Shown one piece after another: positions 10,804 to 23,740 of a DNA stretch of 64,000 nt; position 1 is the stretch's first letter, and the number at the start of each line of letters is the position of its first letter. The translations under genes and the position numbers were made by a program. Source of the DNA: Lineus longissimus (taxonomy: Eukaryota; Nemertea; Pilidiophora; Heteronemertea; Lineidae); the NCBI RefSeq assembly GCF_910592395.1, contig NC_088308.1, positions 620,001-684,000 on the forward strand, given 5' to 3'. The notes beneath the pieces are model-generated. The model did no database searches, was not told the DNA's origin, and was given only the letters and a program-made list of their open reading frames with translations.

Positions 10804-13800
10804 ATGAATCCAGCATATGGCAGTGCTAACCCTGGCCCACCAGGGCCTGGTGGTATGATGGGCCAGAGACCTCCGCAACCTGGTCAGATGTACAACGGTC
10901 CAGCACCTCAGAGACCATCTGGTCCCCCTCCAGGTTGGTGCGAGTTCTCTCTCAATAAGGATTAAATGAAGGCAAATGCCAAAAGATTCTCTGAAAAGCT
11001 GAACTGAAAATGAAAGTTTGACTTGTCGGTGATCTTCCTATAGATATGTGCCACTTGTATAATGATAAGGTGTGCATTTGAAGCCTGACACCTACCATTG
11101 TAGTAATTCCTATTGATTTTAGTGACTGGGTTTATTTGAATAAATCTTGTGAGATGTCGGTTTATGATATCAGTTGCTTGTAGAAAGTCCTTACTGGCTC
11201 AAGTCTTGAAGAAATACATGAAATACCTGACATTTCAACCACCCAACCGTTGTCAAACAACATTGAGCCTGCTTTGATTCTGGAGTGACACAATGTTACT
11301 TCTCTATTCCAGGTCAGTATGGGGCACCACAAATGAAACCAGGAATGCCACCCCAGCAGTTTGGTGGTCAGCCTCCTCAACAGAATGGCAGTATGTACCC
11401 AGGGCCACAAGGGGATCAGTACGGTGCTCAGAGGTATGTTCAAAAGTAAGGCCGGAAAATGATGTTCAGAAAACAGGGAAAAACTTAAAAATTTTCCTTG
11501 TAATGAAGTCACCCTGTTTAGCACTTTAGGAAGTTACTAGTTTGAAGCAACTGGCATTGGATGTGACAGGACCCTGGATGAGACAGGCCAGAAGTTCACT
11601 CGTGCCTCTGGTAGGAGCTGTTGTACAATTCATGTATATGATTATCAAAATTTTCATTTTTCAGAGGGCCGGGCCCACAGCAGAGACCTCCTGGCCCAGG
11701 GCAATTTCCAGGCTCTCCAATGGCTGCCCCCGGCCAGCAGCAAATGAGAGGTGGCCCACCAACCTCTATGATGGGAGGACCGCCGTCGTCAACGGGTCAG
11801 ATGACAAATCAGATGAATGCAATGAATATATCTGGAGGACCTCCTAGACCAGGACAGACAGTAAGTGTCCTCTCTGCAGCCTTTAGTGTGCATGCAGTTT
11901 CTACAAAATACAATTTATTCAAAATCATTATTTTTCACAATGTGAACATCTCTTGCATTCATGCATTTGTCTGTTTCTCATACTTTCCAAGTGTTAATGT
12001 GATGGTAAATCTGTCTCATTTCAGGTCGGAGCACCAAACAGTATGCCACCTCAACAAGGGATGGGCCAGAGAATGCCACCGTCGAGTATGGCAGGCCCTC
12101 CTGGATCTGGAGGCATGATGGGCCCTCCGAAGCAAGGTATGCCTGGCCAACGGCCTCCTGGACCAAGACCTGGGCCTCCAGGCATGGGTATGCCTCCTTC
12201 ATCCATGGCTGGTATGCCTCCTAACTCCATGGGTAGTATGCCACCAAACTCCATGAGGGGAATGCCGCCATCGTCAATGTCTAGCATGCCACCTACGAGT
12301 GGCAACATGCCTTCATCCATTGGAATGCCGCCTGCTAGTGGCAGCATGCCGCCTACATCTGGTGGAATGCCACCACAAATGGGAGGGATGCAACCTCCAA
12401 TGGGAGGAATGCAACCTCCTATGGGTGGGTCTCAACCTCCTATGGGTGGAATGCAGCGGGGTGGTCAGCCACCTCTATCAAGGCCACCAGGACCGGGAAT
12501 GCCGCCCATGTCAGGGTCAATGCCACCAGGACAAGGAATGCCACCAACCTCTCAGTACAACCAGAACGCTGCTCCAATTATGTATGGTCAACAGGGACAA
12601 CCGGGAGTCCTACCAACCACCCCCACTGGAATGCCACCCATGCAGAATCAGGGACAGCCACCGCTGCCTGGACAGCCCCCAATGCCAGGACAAGGGCAGC
12701 CACCAATGCCAGGACAAGGGCAGCCACCAATGCCAGGACAAGGGCAGCCACCAATGCCAGGACAAGGGCAGCCACCAATGCCAGGACAAGGGCAGGCCCC
12801 AATGCCAGGACCGGGAGGCCAGTATCCTCAATTCTCTAATCAAGCCAGGCCTGCGCAACAACCACAGCAGCCTAGGAGACTAGACCCTGACCAGATGCCT
12901 AGTCCGGTAAGTGCTTACTCTAACAAAGGTGTCTTGATTAGTAAGGACATCGAAAATCTGGATGAGTGGTTATGTGTTCAGTCATCAAACCAAATTTTCT
13001 GAATATAAAAGGGTAAACAAACCTGTCATTGTTGACAAAGTGTTTGGTGATGTTGATGTTCTATTACAAGAATACATACATGTTCTGTTAGTGTAAATTC
13101 AAAAGTCACAGATTGTTGTGTTTGTCTAATTTTGGATGCCAATGTTCCCTTGTAGATCCAGGTAATAGAAGATGACCGTCGGAATCGGGGTGGTGTATTC
13201 CAGACGAATTCCCGCGGCCAGGTACCACCTCTGGTTACCACAGACTTCCATACGGAAGATGCTGGGAATGCAAATCCACGATTCATCCGCTCGACCATGT
13301 ATAATCTACCATGTACCCAGGACATGCAGAAGGAGTGCCATATACCAATCGCTATGACAATTACACCGTTCGCTAGGCTGGATGATAAGGAGGTGAGGTT
13401 ACTTACTTTTCGCCAGTTGTCATGTCCGAAAAGGCAGTGGACTTCATGTTATTGTTTGTTTATACAGAAACTGCTCTGCCTTACGATAGTGCTCTGAGAG
13501 GAGCAAGAATTGTTCTCACCATCCTTTGATGTCATTAACCCCTAAATTTTTCTCAGTGAGACAGAGACTTGTGAAGAGTCACAGTAGATACAACTTGGAC
13601 AGTTTACCAGTGATGCCCTCGTATGTAGATGATTAGATTCTGCTTCATCTCCATGATTCCTGTCTTTCAGCGACCTTTACCACTGGTTGATCTTGGTGAG
13701 ATGGGACCTGTACGTTGCAATAGATGTAAAGCTTATATGAATCCATACATGCAGTTCATTGATGGCGGCCGCAGATTCCAGTGTTGTTTCTGTACATGTT

Positions 13801-16800
13801 CAACAGAAGGTAGGCAATGTTCTGTTCAAGATCTCTCATGATGACTTGTAGGTGTCTACTCCTTGGGTTCAGTGTTTCTGGGTGGAACACTGATGAAGAA
13901 TGCAAATTTAAATAACAGAATGAAAATCTTCAAGGTTTTGCGTTGTCTTTTCAGTCCCGGCTGAGTATTTTGCTCATTTGGATCATACCGGTAGAAGAGT
14001 GGATAGTTATGACCGGCCAGAACTTTGTCTAGGATCCTATGAGTTTGTAGCCACTAAAGAATATTGTAGGGTAGGTTTTATTCATTACTTTAATTTGAAT
14101 AAATGACATTGTCGCGGGCCAGGTCATATTTTTAGATGTCAAATGTTGTGAGACTTGAGTCATTGTTCTTGCCCTACACACCAGTTCTGATGGTATTGGT
14201 AATCGACCGAATGAGAAGAGGCTTTCTAAGGCTAGAGATGCTATTCAGTTTTGTCTACCATGTTTGATGATCCTGTTGCTAATCAGCAATGTTGATTTTT
14301 CAGAATAACCAAACTCCCAAACCACCAGCATTTGTGTTTATGATCGATGTCTCCTACAATGCAGTCAAAAGTGGCCTGGTTCACCTGATCTGTGAGCGAC
14401 TCAAGGATGATGTGCTCATTAATTTACCAAAGTAAGTCAGCGTAATGTCACTTTTTTGATAAAAGCAGTTGAAACAGTTTTTCTAGAGATGATTGTGTTA
14501 GACATATTAGAATTTGTCCAGAGTGCAGTACTGTTACCATTTGATTTCACTTCATGCAAAGGACTGTCAATAATGTGACCCATCAAATCGGTCTGACAGA
14601 GGCAAACTTTGCATCCAGTTTGATCACAGCGAAGTAATAAGTTCCTTTGTTCTGCAGGGAAAGTGGTATGGAGGAGTCTGAAATCCGTGTTGGGTTTGCC
14701 ACGTACAGCAATGTCATCCATTTCTACAACGTGAAGGGCTGCCTTGCCCAGCCGCAGATGTTAGTTGTCTCGGATGTCCAGGATGTGTTTGTACCACTTG
14801 TTGATGGATTCCTGGTCAAGCTATCCGAGTCGGAAGCTGTTATTGACAGGTCAGTATGTATGTTCGGGTTTCTTTTTCATTTTCTTGGCTTTCCTGGGCC
14901 CCTTTGGCAAAACATGTGGATAATCTGTGTCCGCTTTGAGTCCCAGAGGATGTTCTCTAAGCAATTCACTTGACTTTGTTATTTTGACTTTCAGCCTGCT
15001 AGAACAAATTCCTGCGATGTTCCAAGAGACGAGAGAAACTGAGACCATCCTTGGCCCTGTGATCCAGGCTGGTCTTGATGCCCTCAAGTCCGCTGACTGT
15101 ACTGGCAAGCTGTTCCTCTTCCACACCTCCCTCCCACTGGCCGAGGCACCTGGCAAACTCAAGAATCGTGACGACAGGAAACTCCTTGGTACTGAGAAAG
15201 AGAAGGTGAGTTGGTGAAATTGTGAAATGGTTTTCATCCAAGGAAAAACATGAAGTTGTTCAATTAACTACAGTGTACTACACAGCATATTCCTTATGTC
15301 CTGTTGATGGATGTTGTTTGAGGTTGTGATGCTGCCAACTTTATGCAAGCTCCTTGTCATTGCTGGCAGCATGATGGTTGAGGCCATCAGAGAGTGTGAG
15401 ATGCTGTTGGGTTGTAAATGCTGCAGGGCTTGGCAAGCTAAAAAATGCCTCCAAAATACGCTGGCAAATATCATTTTGAATTTTTAAGAAAGTGCTGCCT
15501 TTGTACTGATGGAGTTTCAACTCTACTTGTCTTCTTTGTCTGTTGTAAACAATAGTGCAGAAAAAAGTGAGAGAATTTTCTGTCTGTTTGCAGAGCTTGC
15601 TATCGCCCGTCGATATGGTGGGCAAACTAGGCCAAGACAGTGTTACTACAGCACTTGTTGGGGTATAATCATATCATTTCCTTCTGCATTGGCCAACCAG
15701 GCTTTCAATGGTTTCTTAGTAGTCACTACAATGGGTTGTGGTATTCTACTGTGATTCCCCTTAGGTGAAACCTTTTGGTGCTGACAACAGAGTGGGATTC
15801 TCACGGATCATAGATGGTCATTGGTGTATTCATCCCCTTCATATCACAATCCATTTTAGAAGTGAGAAGTATGCACTCTCATTGAATGCATATACTGAAG
15901 TGGATTTCACACTGCACATTAACTTGATTTAGTACCTTATGCTGTAGTTAAGTTCTATTTACTGGCCAGAACCTCAGTTGCTATTTTGTGGTGATAGTTT
16001 ATTTTCAACTCCTGCTTCATTACATTTGGTTATGTAAAACGTTATTTATCATTTGAAAAGGATGAAGTTTTGCTTATTTTGTTATCATTTTTGGTAGCGG
16101 TGCATGAGGAGTGACGTGCTTTTGTGTCATGTGTCAGGATTCATCTTGTGCACAGATACTGGAGGAATATGTCCTCTAGATCTCCATTTGTTTGGATTGA
16201 GCTTCTTTGTTCTAACTATTACATTGGACTGCTTCTAAAATGTTTCATTTCTGTTGTTGCTTTTTCACATCCCTTGACTGGGTTTACACTGTCACTTGTA
16301 ACGTGTCTCTTACAACAAACTAGTCATTTCCAAGAGCGGGCTACATATGATTCCTGATGTCACTTGACGTCTATGTTCCTGACTAATTAACCGTGACAAG
16401 TGACAGCATGAATCTTACATGTTTATCAAACCAGGCCTCTCACATTAACATGTTGAAACATGAAACATTCTGCTCCTGCTGTCGATTATTTTCATTTGTT
16501 GATTCTAAGACTCTCCTCTCGCCCCTCAAACTATTTACTGCTGATTTTGTTCACTGCTGTCCTGAATGAATCATCTTTCTTCAACATGCTTTACTCTGTA
16601 TTTTGTTTGTGTAATTCAATTTCAAGCCCCCTGGTTCCAGTGTGATTTCACTGTTTGCCCAAACATAACTTCTCATCTATTGAGCGGGTGGATGGCATGC
16701 AGAAGGAGGTGTCTAGTTGTGAGACTTTCTGTTGTCATAATACAGTTAGCATGAAAGTTATAGTGATCTGAGTTTGATGTACTATAAAGTAGTTGTTCAT

Positions 16801-19800
16801 ACCGATACTGAAAACTAGTTAGCATGATACGTTCCCATTCCTAAAGGTTATAAATATCTATCATTTCAGTTGGTGTCAATAGTTTGAAATTGAGCCTTTT
16901 TTGTGTTGTTTTCCTGTGAGATTTTGCAAGTGGCATGGTTCAAGAAGCATGCTGATAATAATCCTTCATTAAATCCTTACATGAATAACGTCTTGTGCTT
17001 CTGCAAGGTAACCCTCTCCTGTAAGGAGGTGCTACGATTTCATGGGGGAAAACATCAACAGTTTGCAGAGTAACTGGTTCTAACATGAATCTCCAAGCGT
17101 AAATACCTTCTGTATGTTTGAGTGACAGAGAGTGCTACCTATATCATAGTGTTCCTCTCTATCTACTTGCAGACCATTCTATCACCAAGCACCAACTTCT
17201 ACACCAAGCTCGGCCAGGACTGTGTGGCTGCCGGATGTGCTGTTGATATGTATTTATTCCCCAACTCTTACATAGATGTCGCTACAATCAGTGAAGTTTG
17301 CAAGCTCACCGGCGGACAGATTTCCAAATACACCTACTTCCAGGCAGACTTGGACGGGGATCGCTTCATTGAGGATTTAAAGAATAACGTGCAGCGTCCG
17401 ATTGCGTTTGATGCGATAATGAGAGTACGGACCAGCACAGGTAAGGATTGTCTTCGGGGTTGTGAATCACAATCAACTGAGAGGGAGTCTTCACCCAGGT
17501 GCCTTGAATGCAACCATGACTCTTTGAGAAATACTTCGTGGAGTAGCACAGCAGAAGGGTGCTCGAAGCACATATTTCATGTTTACACTGTGAAAGACTC
17601 TGAGATTGCAAAGCCGTTGCACAACCTTATCTTGAAAAAATTGCCTGAATGTTTGTATTTGTGGACTCGGTGAAAGTATTCTGTAGCCATCTCGAAATGG
17701 ATTAAGTTCATATTTGTTTTTCTTCAGGTATTCGGCCCACTGATTTCCTTGGAAACTTTTACATGTCAAATACGACTGACGTTGAGCTGGCCACCATGGA
17801 CTGTGACAAGGCAATCAGCGTAGAAATCAAACATGATGACAAGCTATCAGAGACAGATGGAGCATACACACAGGTTAGACAACTTGAGAGATTACTGTCT
17901 TTGAAAATGAAGTTAAAAGGGTGGCTATAAGGAGGAACCAGGTCAACTGCACCATGAGTGAACAAGGAAAATGAAATATCGAGGCCAGCTCATCACCTGG
18001 TGGGAATAGAAATCTCCAAATCCATTTGGTTCTTTCTCTTCTCTGGATAGATACCATCCTTCTACCCTAACAGTTGTCATTCTCTTTCCCAGGTTGCTGT
18101 GTTATATACCAGTACTACTGGCCAGAGGAGACTGCGTGTGCATAATATGGCATTTAACTGTTGCACGATGATGGCTGACTTATTCAGAAATGTGGAGACC
18201 GATGCACTTATCAACATTTTGGCTAAACAAGGTATGTTTTTCTGAACAATATACTGTAGTTCATTTCGATTCTGTTCCCATAATCCTATCAAATTTAACT
18301 TAAAACCATTGAAAAGTATGCCAAAGAGGCGATCTTGAAAGGCACAAGTGGCCGACTATTCAAATTAAAGGAAAGCTGAGCTGATTGCCTTTGGGGCATT
18401 TTGGAAATGGCCTTGTTAACTTTTCACTTGTTATGGACTCTTTTCCACGTTACTGTTAAGCAGGTATTGCTGGTTCTGCTAAAATGTTAGCTCTTGTTCT
18501 TGTTCCAGCAATCCGTACTGTTTTGAGCAGTGGTCCAAAGCAGGTTCGGGAACACATCATGAACATGTGTGCTAACATCTTAGGCTGCTACCGGAAAAAA
18601 TGTGCCAGTCCTTCATCTGCGGGACAACTGATCTTACCCGAGTGTATGAAGCTGCTGCCATTGTATACGAACTGTGTAATCAAGAGTGACGGGCTGCAAG
18701 GGAGTAAGTAGAGGGACTCTTCTAATATATCACTACTTCATTGGGGGACGCTATTGGCTGAAGCCATCTAAAGAGAGCTGGATTGTACATACAGTATGAT
18801 TTCAATCACAAAGTTGATCATCTCTTTACTGCTAACCCATCCTGTTTGTTTTGAAAGGCTTTGGTGATTAAGTGAGTCATCCATTGAGAGTGCATGTAGT
18901 TCCTATTGAAGCGATACATGTACAACTGGTGTGTGCATGGTTTATGCTTTAGTTGGTGTCACCAGTCTTATGTTCTAATCCACATTGCCATTTTTTACGT
19001 TTTTTAAGTTCAAATTGGATGTATAGCTGTTTCGATTCTCTTGCACCTGTGTATTGAAGTCTCGATCATAGTGTGAGAACATGTTGTCAGGATTGATGAA
19101 TAACATCAGTAGAGAAGACCTGACCGAGAGTTGTACTTAGCTGGGACCTTCCTCCTTGCTTACATTAATGATAGACTAGTGACCATTCACACACCAGGGC
19201 TAAAGGTTGACGCAGGTCCTTGAATGTGTTGACTGGTAAACTGGGATTTAGCTTGAAGGTGTTGCAGCTCGTCTCTCCATTATTTCATGACCTCCTCAAT
19301 CACTTTCAGCTGGCCCAGTGCAGACATTCTCCCCACTGACTGCTGAAGGTAGATTGTATAATGCTAGATAGAACAACCTTCCAAAGGCTTATTCAGAGTT
19401 ACGCAAAAGTCTGACATGACTTGATGTAAAGCTGCCTCCATCCAGTGGTCTTTCTGATGATATCATTGGTCAACAGTGCTCGGCTGTTGTCGATGTCAGG
19501 TCAGACTGTTCTGCAACTCTGAGTAGGCCTTGTGACTTTCATCTGGTGAATGGTTAGAAAAATCATGAAATGGTTTTCAAGAACTATTAGTCCCTTTATA
19601 CTTGCAAGTATACCAAAGATATAGACTGAATCTGAATGGGTCCAAGGCAAAACAAAAGTCCAATGCATATAGCTTTTGGCGTTTTTGCCTTGCAACCCTT
19701 CATCTATCACTGATGATCTTTATTTCAGAACTATTAACTAAAATATATTCTTGAAAATCATTTCAACGGAGGGCACCAATCCGAACCACTTCCTTTGGTC

Positions 19801-22800
19801 CCGTGTTAGTTGTTATTTCTTTGCAAAGCTGCAGGCTTCTTGGCATCTTTACTCATTCGGGTTTCGAGGGCTTTGACACTGCATGGTCTGGGATCGTTGG
19901 GTCTTTGTGGGTTTAGGTATCAGTTTGTCAGACATCTTAGACAGGTGTGATCATAACATTGATTTGTTTACCATGATAAGGCAACCACAAGCATCAATCA
20001 ACCCATGTTCTCAGTTCATCAGCCGAGTAAAAACATCTTAAGGAGTTTGACGCATGATGTCATTGCACTTTGAGCATGATGTAGCTGCTTCCGTCTCGAG
20101 TGTGACTTGTGCCTTCTCCAAGCATCCTGTAGATGCAGTCAGCGTCTATAACTAGCCGATCTTCGGGCCTTTTGTTAGAAATAGAACTGTTTGAAGACTA
20201 TCTGTGTTTGTTAGTTCCGCCCTGAACTGATCTGCATGTTTTAGCAAGATTCATCAGTTTGGCTTAACATTTTGAAACCTCTCCTGTTTCTTCTACTCTA
20301 CCTTGATGTTATAAGGCCAACATTAATGAGAAATAAGGTTCTCCAGTGTGAGCTAAAACTAATGCAATGAGTGTGTTTTTAACAAATCAACAAAAAAGTC
20401 ACTTCCCTCACACCGACTTGTAGCAAGAAGTCCTCGTTTGTGATGTTCATAACACACCTATTGACCTAATTGATGTGATATTATGAATGATAATGATGTC
20501 AGATGATGGCATATCTACTAAAATGTTGATGACTCCATATCCTTTTTTCGCCCATCCAGAAAGAATTCGTGGACTGGACAAAAAAGCTAAGCGAGGTGTT
20601 TGGGAATGAGGTGTTGTAGTGACTGTCAAGATGCTTGTCCTGTCACTTCACTATGTTCTCATTGTACAGTGTAGTACTGTACTTGTCAAAGCTGTAGTTC
20701 TTGACGCATATTGGTTGAGAGAGTCTGAGCTGGAGGTCTCCTGTGTCTTGTTACAGAGAATGTAGCTGTACACTCAAAAAATCTGGTTTAGGATCACAAC
20801 GCTTCTGTGGCCACTCAGTCTTAGATCTAGAATGATTTAGAATGGTCCCTGTCATGTCCCCCATACCTAGAACATTGCTGTGGTCCCATTCATGATATCC
20901 TTAACATTTCTTTCAAGAGGTAGGCATAGCCTTGGGCAGTATAAGTTTCACCAGGGAAAGTCATACCATATAGATGCACAAGCCTTGACTCCTTTTAAAA
21001 TTAGGTTTTTGTGAGCTACGTATTTTAAGAAACGGGTCTTCTGAGTCCGATATCTTGGAGCAATCTCTTTCTTGTCGTGATGAGAAGTTTGATCAGTATT
21101 CCTTTACTGCTGACAGTAAGTTGATCTGTGTTGGGTGTGTGGGTCTTCTTCATGAGTATCACTTGCTGAACAGTATTTCTATTGTTGTCATCGGTGGTAC
21201 TCTAAATGTTAGTGGTTTTTGTGACTATTTTGCTTTTATTTTACTTTTGGTGATTGTGGGGAAAGTCAACTTAGTTTCATTGAGTTGATGATAGTTGAAA
21301 ACTACTGAGAAAGTGTTTTGATGAAGACAGTTGAATTGCTATGATGTCCTGTGAGTTGATTTTGGTCGGTTTGGGAAAGCATGCAACTTGTCCACCGTTC
21401 TTGCATGACACACAGCTTCCCTACTGCTTGCATTCAGCAACTAGCTCAGTGTGAAAGATGTCCTCAAAGCATACGTGTAACCTTCCAGTTCGTGTGGTAT
21501 GTTCGCACTGGCTCTAAAAGCAATTTTGAAATCAGGAATAGCAGTTAAATCAAACTCATGAAAGTCAGCAGAGTCTGTCTTCAAGGCCTTTAATCAATCT
21601 CAAACTCTGCCTTGGGTGTGTGTTTTTATGGCTGGGATATTAGCCTGGCTTCATATTGTGGATCTGGTGTATCTTTTTATTGCTGATTTCTCCTTTTGTT
21701 TCTAAATCTCTCCTGACTTTGTTTCAGCTGCTGACATCTCTACAGACGACCGCAGCTACCTGATGCATCTCATCAACAGCATGGATGTGTCGGCATCTTG
21801 TGCCTTCTTTTATCCCAGGCTCATGCCACTGGTAAGTTGGAGTCATTCACTTGTCAACAAAGGTACTGGTAACTATTGACAAATAACAGTAAACCACACA
21901 GTTCTAGAAACGTCAAATTGCAAGAAAGAGTCAGCCATTTCTCAGCTTCCCCCAAAACTTGTTTCTTTGCATAACCACTAGATTGCTTGTTATCCTTTCA
22001 GCATGATGTTGACATTGGCTCAAGGATTGTTCCAACAGGGATCAGGTGTTCAGTCGACCGGTTACAGGAAGACGGAGCATACTTGCTTGGTAAGCTCACC
22101 AATCAATCCTTGTCTTGTTTTGATAACAAAATCTGCCAGTCAAGGAATCAGTAGTTATGGTCAGTTGTTCAAAGTTGAACTTTTACACTGCATATGATCA
22201 TTTCTTGTTGATATATGTATTACTTGCCCTCACCAGAGTGAACATGAGACTTGGATGATTGACGATGTGCTGTCTTGAGTAGTGTACGTTAAACGTCTAA
22301 ACAATATTGCTTCTCCTTTTCCAGAAAATGGAATATCGATGTTCTTGTGGCTTGGCCATAACATCAATCCCCAATGGGTTCATGATGTGTTTGGTGTGCA
22401 GTCACTCGCTCAGATTGACATCGATAAGGGCCTCTTACTAGAACTTGATAATCCACTGTCACAGAGAATTCGAGGAATTGTTCACAAAATACGAAAAGAA
22501 AGAAATAGGTTTATGAAGGTAAGAGCTTGCATTGGTAATGTCCGATTCGTAACTCTTTCAATTTGACAAGTAGTTACTTTATTAACCGTCCTGGAAAGAG
22601 TGTACTCAAATGCTAGATGTTGATGCTGAGAATAGACTTAAGGAATATTTTCATGGTGGAAAAATAACGCTTTAAAGTTTGCAATGTACGAGGTTTTTGT
22701 CGTCTCTCTTTCAGATGACGATAGTGCGACAGCGGGACAAACTAGAACCGTGGTTCCAACACTTCTTGGTCGAGGACCGAGGGAATAACGGCACAGCATC

Positions 22801-22855
22801 ATACGTGGAATATCTCTGTCATATACACAAAGAAATACGCAACTTGATGAGCTGA
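10804..22855 (+). CDS. SEC24: SEC24C/D-type COPII coat cargo-binding subunit
   Basis: Eighteen coding exons join in frame to 1208 aa: 10804-10933, 11313-11433, 11665-11860, 12025-12906, 13156-13392, 13671-13809, 13955-14070, 14304-14431, 14658-14849, 14995-15205, 17173-17440, 17728-17873, 18093-18231, 18509-18703, 21728-21831, 22002-22089, 22325-22518, 22715-22855. All junctions are GT-AG. Residues 1-443 are a Pro/Met/Gly/Gln-rich disordered region. The four-cysteine zinc finger (RCNRC...CCFC) lies at about 535-565, then the trunk, beta-sandwich, helical ([14 protein letters not shown]) and gelsolin-like domains follow to a conserved end, [12 protein letters not shown]24 pairs with SEC23, binds export signals and packs cargo into ER vesicles. 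The sequence is closest to vertebrate SEC24C/D (about 1030-1095 aa); the excess length is in the repeat-rich N-terminus. A possible 69-nt extra exon in intron 10 is listed separately. Confidence 0.95.
12670..12812 (+). repeat. Coding minisatellite in SEC24 (24-bp unit)
   Basis: About six tandem copies of a 24-bp unit, CCAATGCCAGGACAAGGGCA plus GCCA, encode repeated PMPGQGQP octapeptides in the disordered N-terminus of SEC24. The copies are almost identical in DNA, which points to recent expansion or homogenisation. The unit is a multiple of three, so copy-number change keeps the frame. Confidence 0.9.
15594..15662 (+). CDS. SEC24: Candidate 69-nt cassette exon of SEC24
   Basis: A good acceptor (TCTGTCTGTTTGCAG) precedes 23 open codons that end at a GG|GTATAA donor. 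Both flanking exons are phase 0, so inclusion would add 23 residues without shifting frame. The peptide starts SLLSPV and has KLGQD. The next constitutive exon starts TILSPS and also has KLGQD, at nearly the same spacing. This similarity is unlikely to be chance and suggests a partial duplication of the start of exon 11. It could be a real alternative exon in the trunk domain, or a decayed duplicate that is never spliced in. The donor (GTATAA) is weaker than those of the neighbouring exons. Confidence 0.5.
16289..16406. mobile_element. Short TIR element, family 2, copy 1 (SEC24 intron)
   Basis: The left end CTGTCACTTGTAACGTGTC and the reverse complement of the right end, CTGTCACTTGTCACGGTTA, are terminal inverted repeats around a 118-bp element. 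The interior word AGAGCGGGCTACATA recurs in a second copy at 51268-51402 inside an SLC22 intron. It is non-coding. Confidence 0.7.
18704..21727 (+). other. SEC24 intron 14 (3.0 kb)
   Basis: This is the longest intron of the gene. It joins exons encoding ...SDGLQG and TADISTDD, which are contiguous in family members, so no constitutive exon is missing. I found no recognisable exon, RNA gene or mobile element inside it. Confidence 0.7.
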
Positions 22856-23614
22856 GCATGGACAGTGTCAGGTTTAAAAAGACAGTGAACGTCACTGATG
22901 GACAAGATCAGATGGAGTGCCTGGAGTCCCCTGTTGCCTTGTGGAGCGATGGGGGTGTGGTGGGATGGATGGCTGGGCAGTCTGATGTGACACCATGTAA
23001 CATTCAGTGGGGAACTCTCCAGATTACCCCTCTCGTCGAGTTGTGGTATGTGGGGCATCTTGGCACATCTAGTCTAGTGATAACTACATTCAATGACATG
23101 TCGGATATACCATCTTGTGCTAAAATCTTATTCAGTGGGAAATGTTTGTTTTTGGTGGCGGTAACAAATAATGAATCATCGTATATCTGAAAACCATGTT
23201 CACCACATCCATCTGTGTTTATATTGAGTTGGTTATGTCTTGTTATGATTCTTGTGCAGCCACCTTCCAGGTTGGAGATTTCACCTTTTTTTACGCTGTG
23301 GCCATTTGACAGTAAGTTGCACACAGTTTTGGACAAGAATATGTAATGCCTCATGTGAACTTAAACAGATATTTAACCCCTGAATATTTCCCTCCTGCCG
23401 ACCATTTTCATGACACTCCAGATTTTGTTTACAATTTGCAGTGATGCTGCACGCTATATTGTATTTATTGATAAATTGTGATTATTGGAAACAATGGGTT
23501 TTCTTGCTACGTACATTTTTCCTTTCCTTTTGGGGATTGTGGGAGCTGAATGAGTGTGTTGTAATGTTAGTAAATGGAATGAAATGTTTTGGTTCATTTC
23601 TGTTTGTTTTCTGT

Positions 23615-23740
23615 AAAGCAGGCCATATGATACTGGGCTTGTTTGTTATGATATGTACATGACGATGTCATCAAGCAAAGCAGACCATATGATACAGGGC
23701 TTGTTCGTTATGATATGTACATGACAATGTCATCAAGCAA
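23615..23740. repeat. 62-bp direct tandem duplication
   Basis: Two adjacent copies with only a few mismatches. Each contains CCATATGATAC, TTATGATATGTACATGAC and ATGTCATCAAGCAA. They lie in the presumed SEC24 3' UTR. Confidence 0.85.

Larger units (their letters stand above)
15206..17172 (+). other. SEC24 intron 10 (long)
   Basis: This 1967-bp intron lies between phase-0 exons ending ...TEKEK and starting TILSPS. It contains the candidate cassette exon at 15594-15662 and a terminal-inverted-repeat element at 16289-16406, both listed separately. Nothing else in it looks coding. Confidence 0.8.

Noticed and set aside
12051-12861. Long - strand and other-frame open stretches with repeated ALVLALVA or SWHWWLPL peptides
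   Set aside because: They are the reverse or shifted reading of the SEC24 Pro/Met/Gln repeat region; the repetitive DNA keeps several frames open.
15763-15933. A second possible exon in SEC24 intron 10 after CCCCTTAG, open for about 56 codons
   Set aside because: The peptide has no similarity to SEC24, no convincing donor was seen, and it is not needed for continuity.
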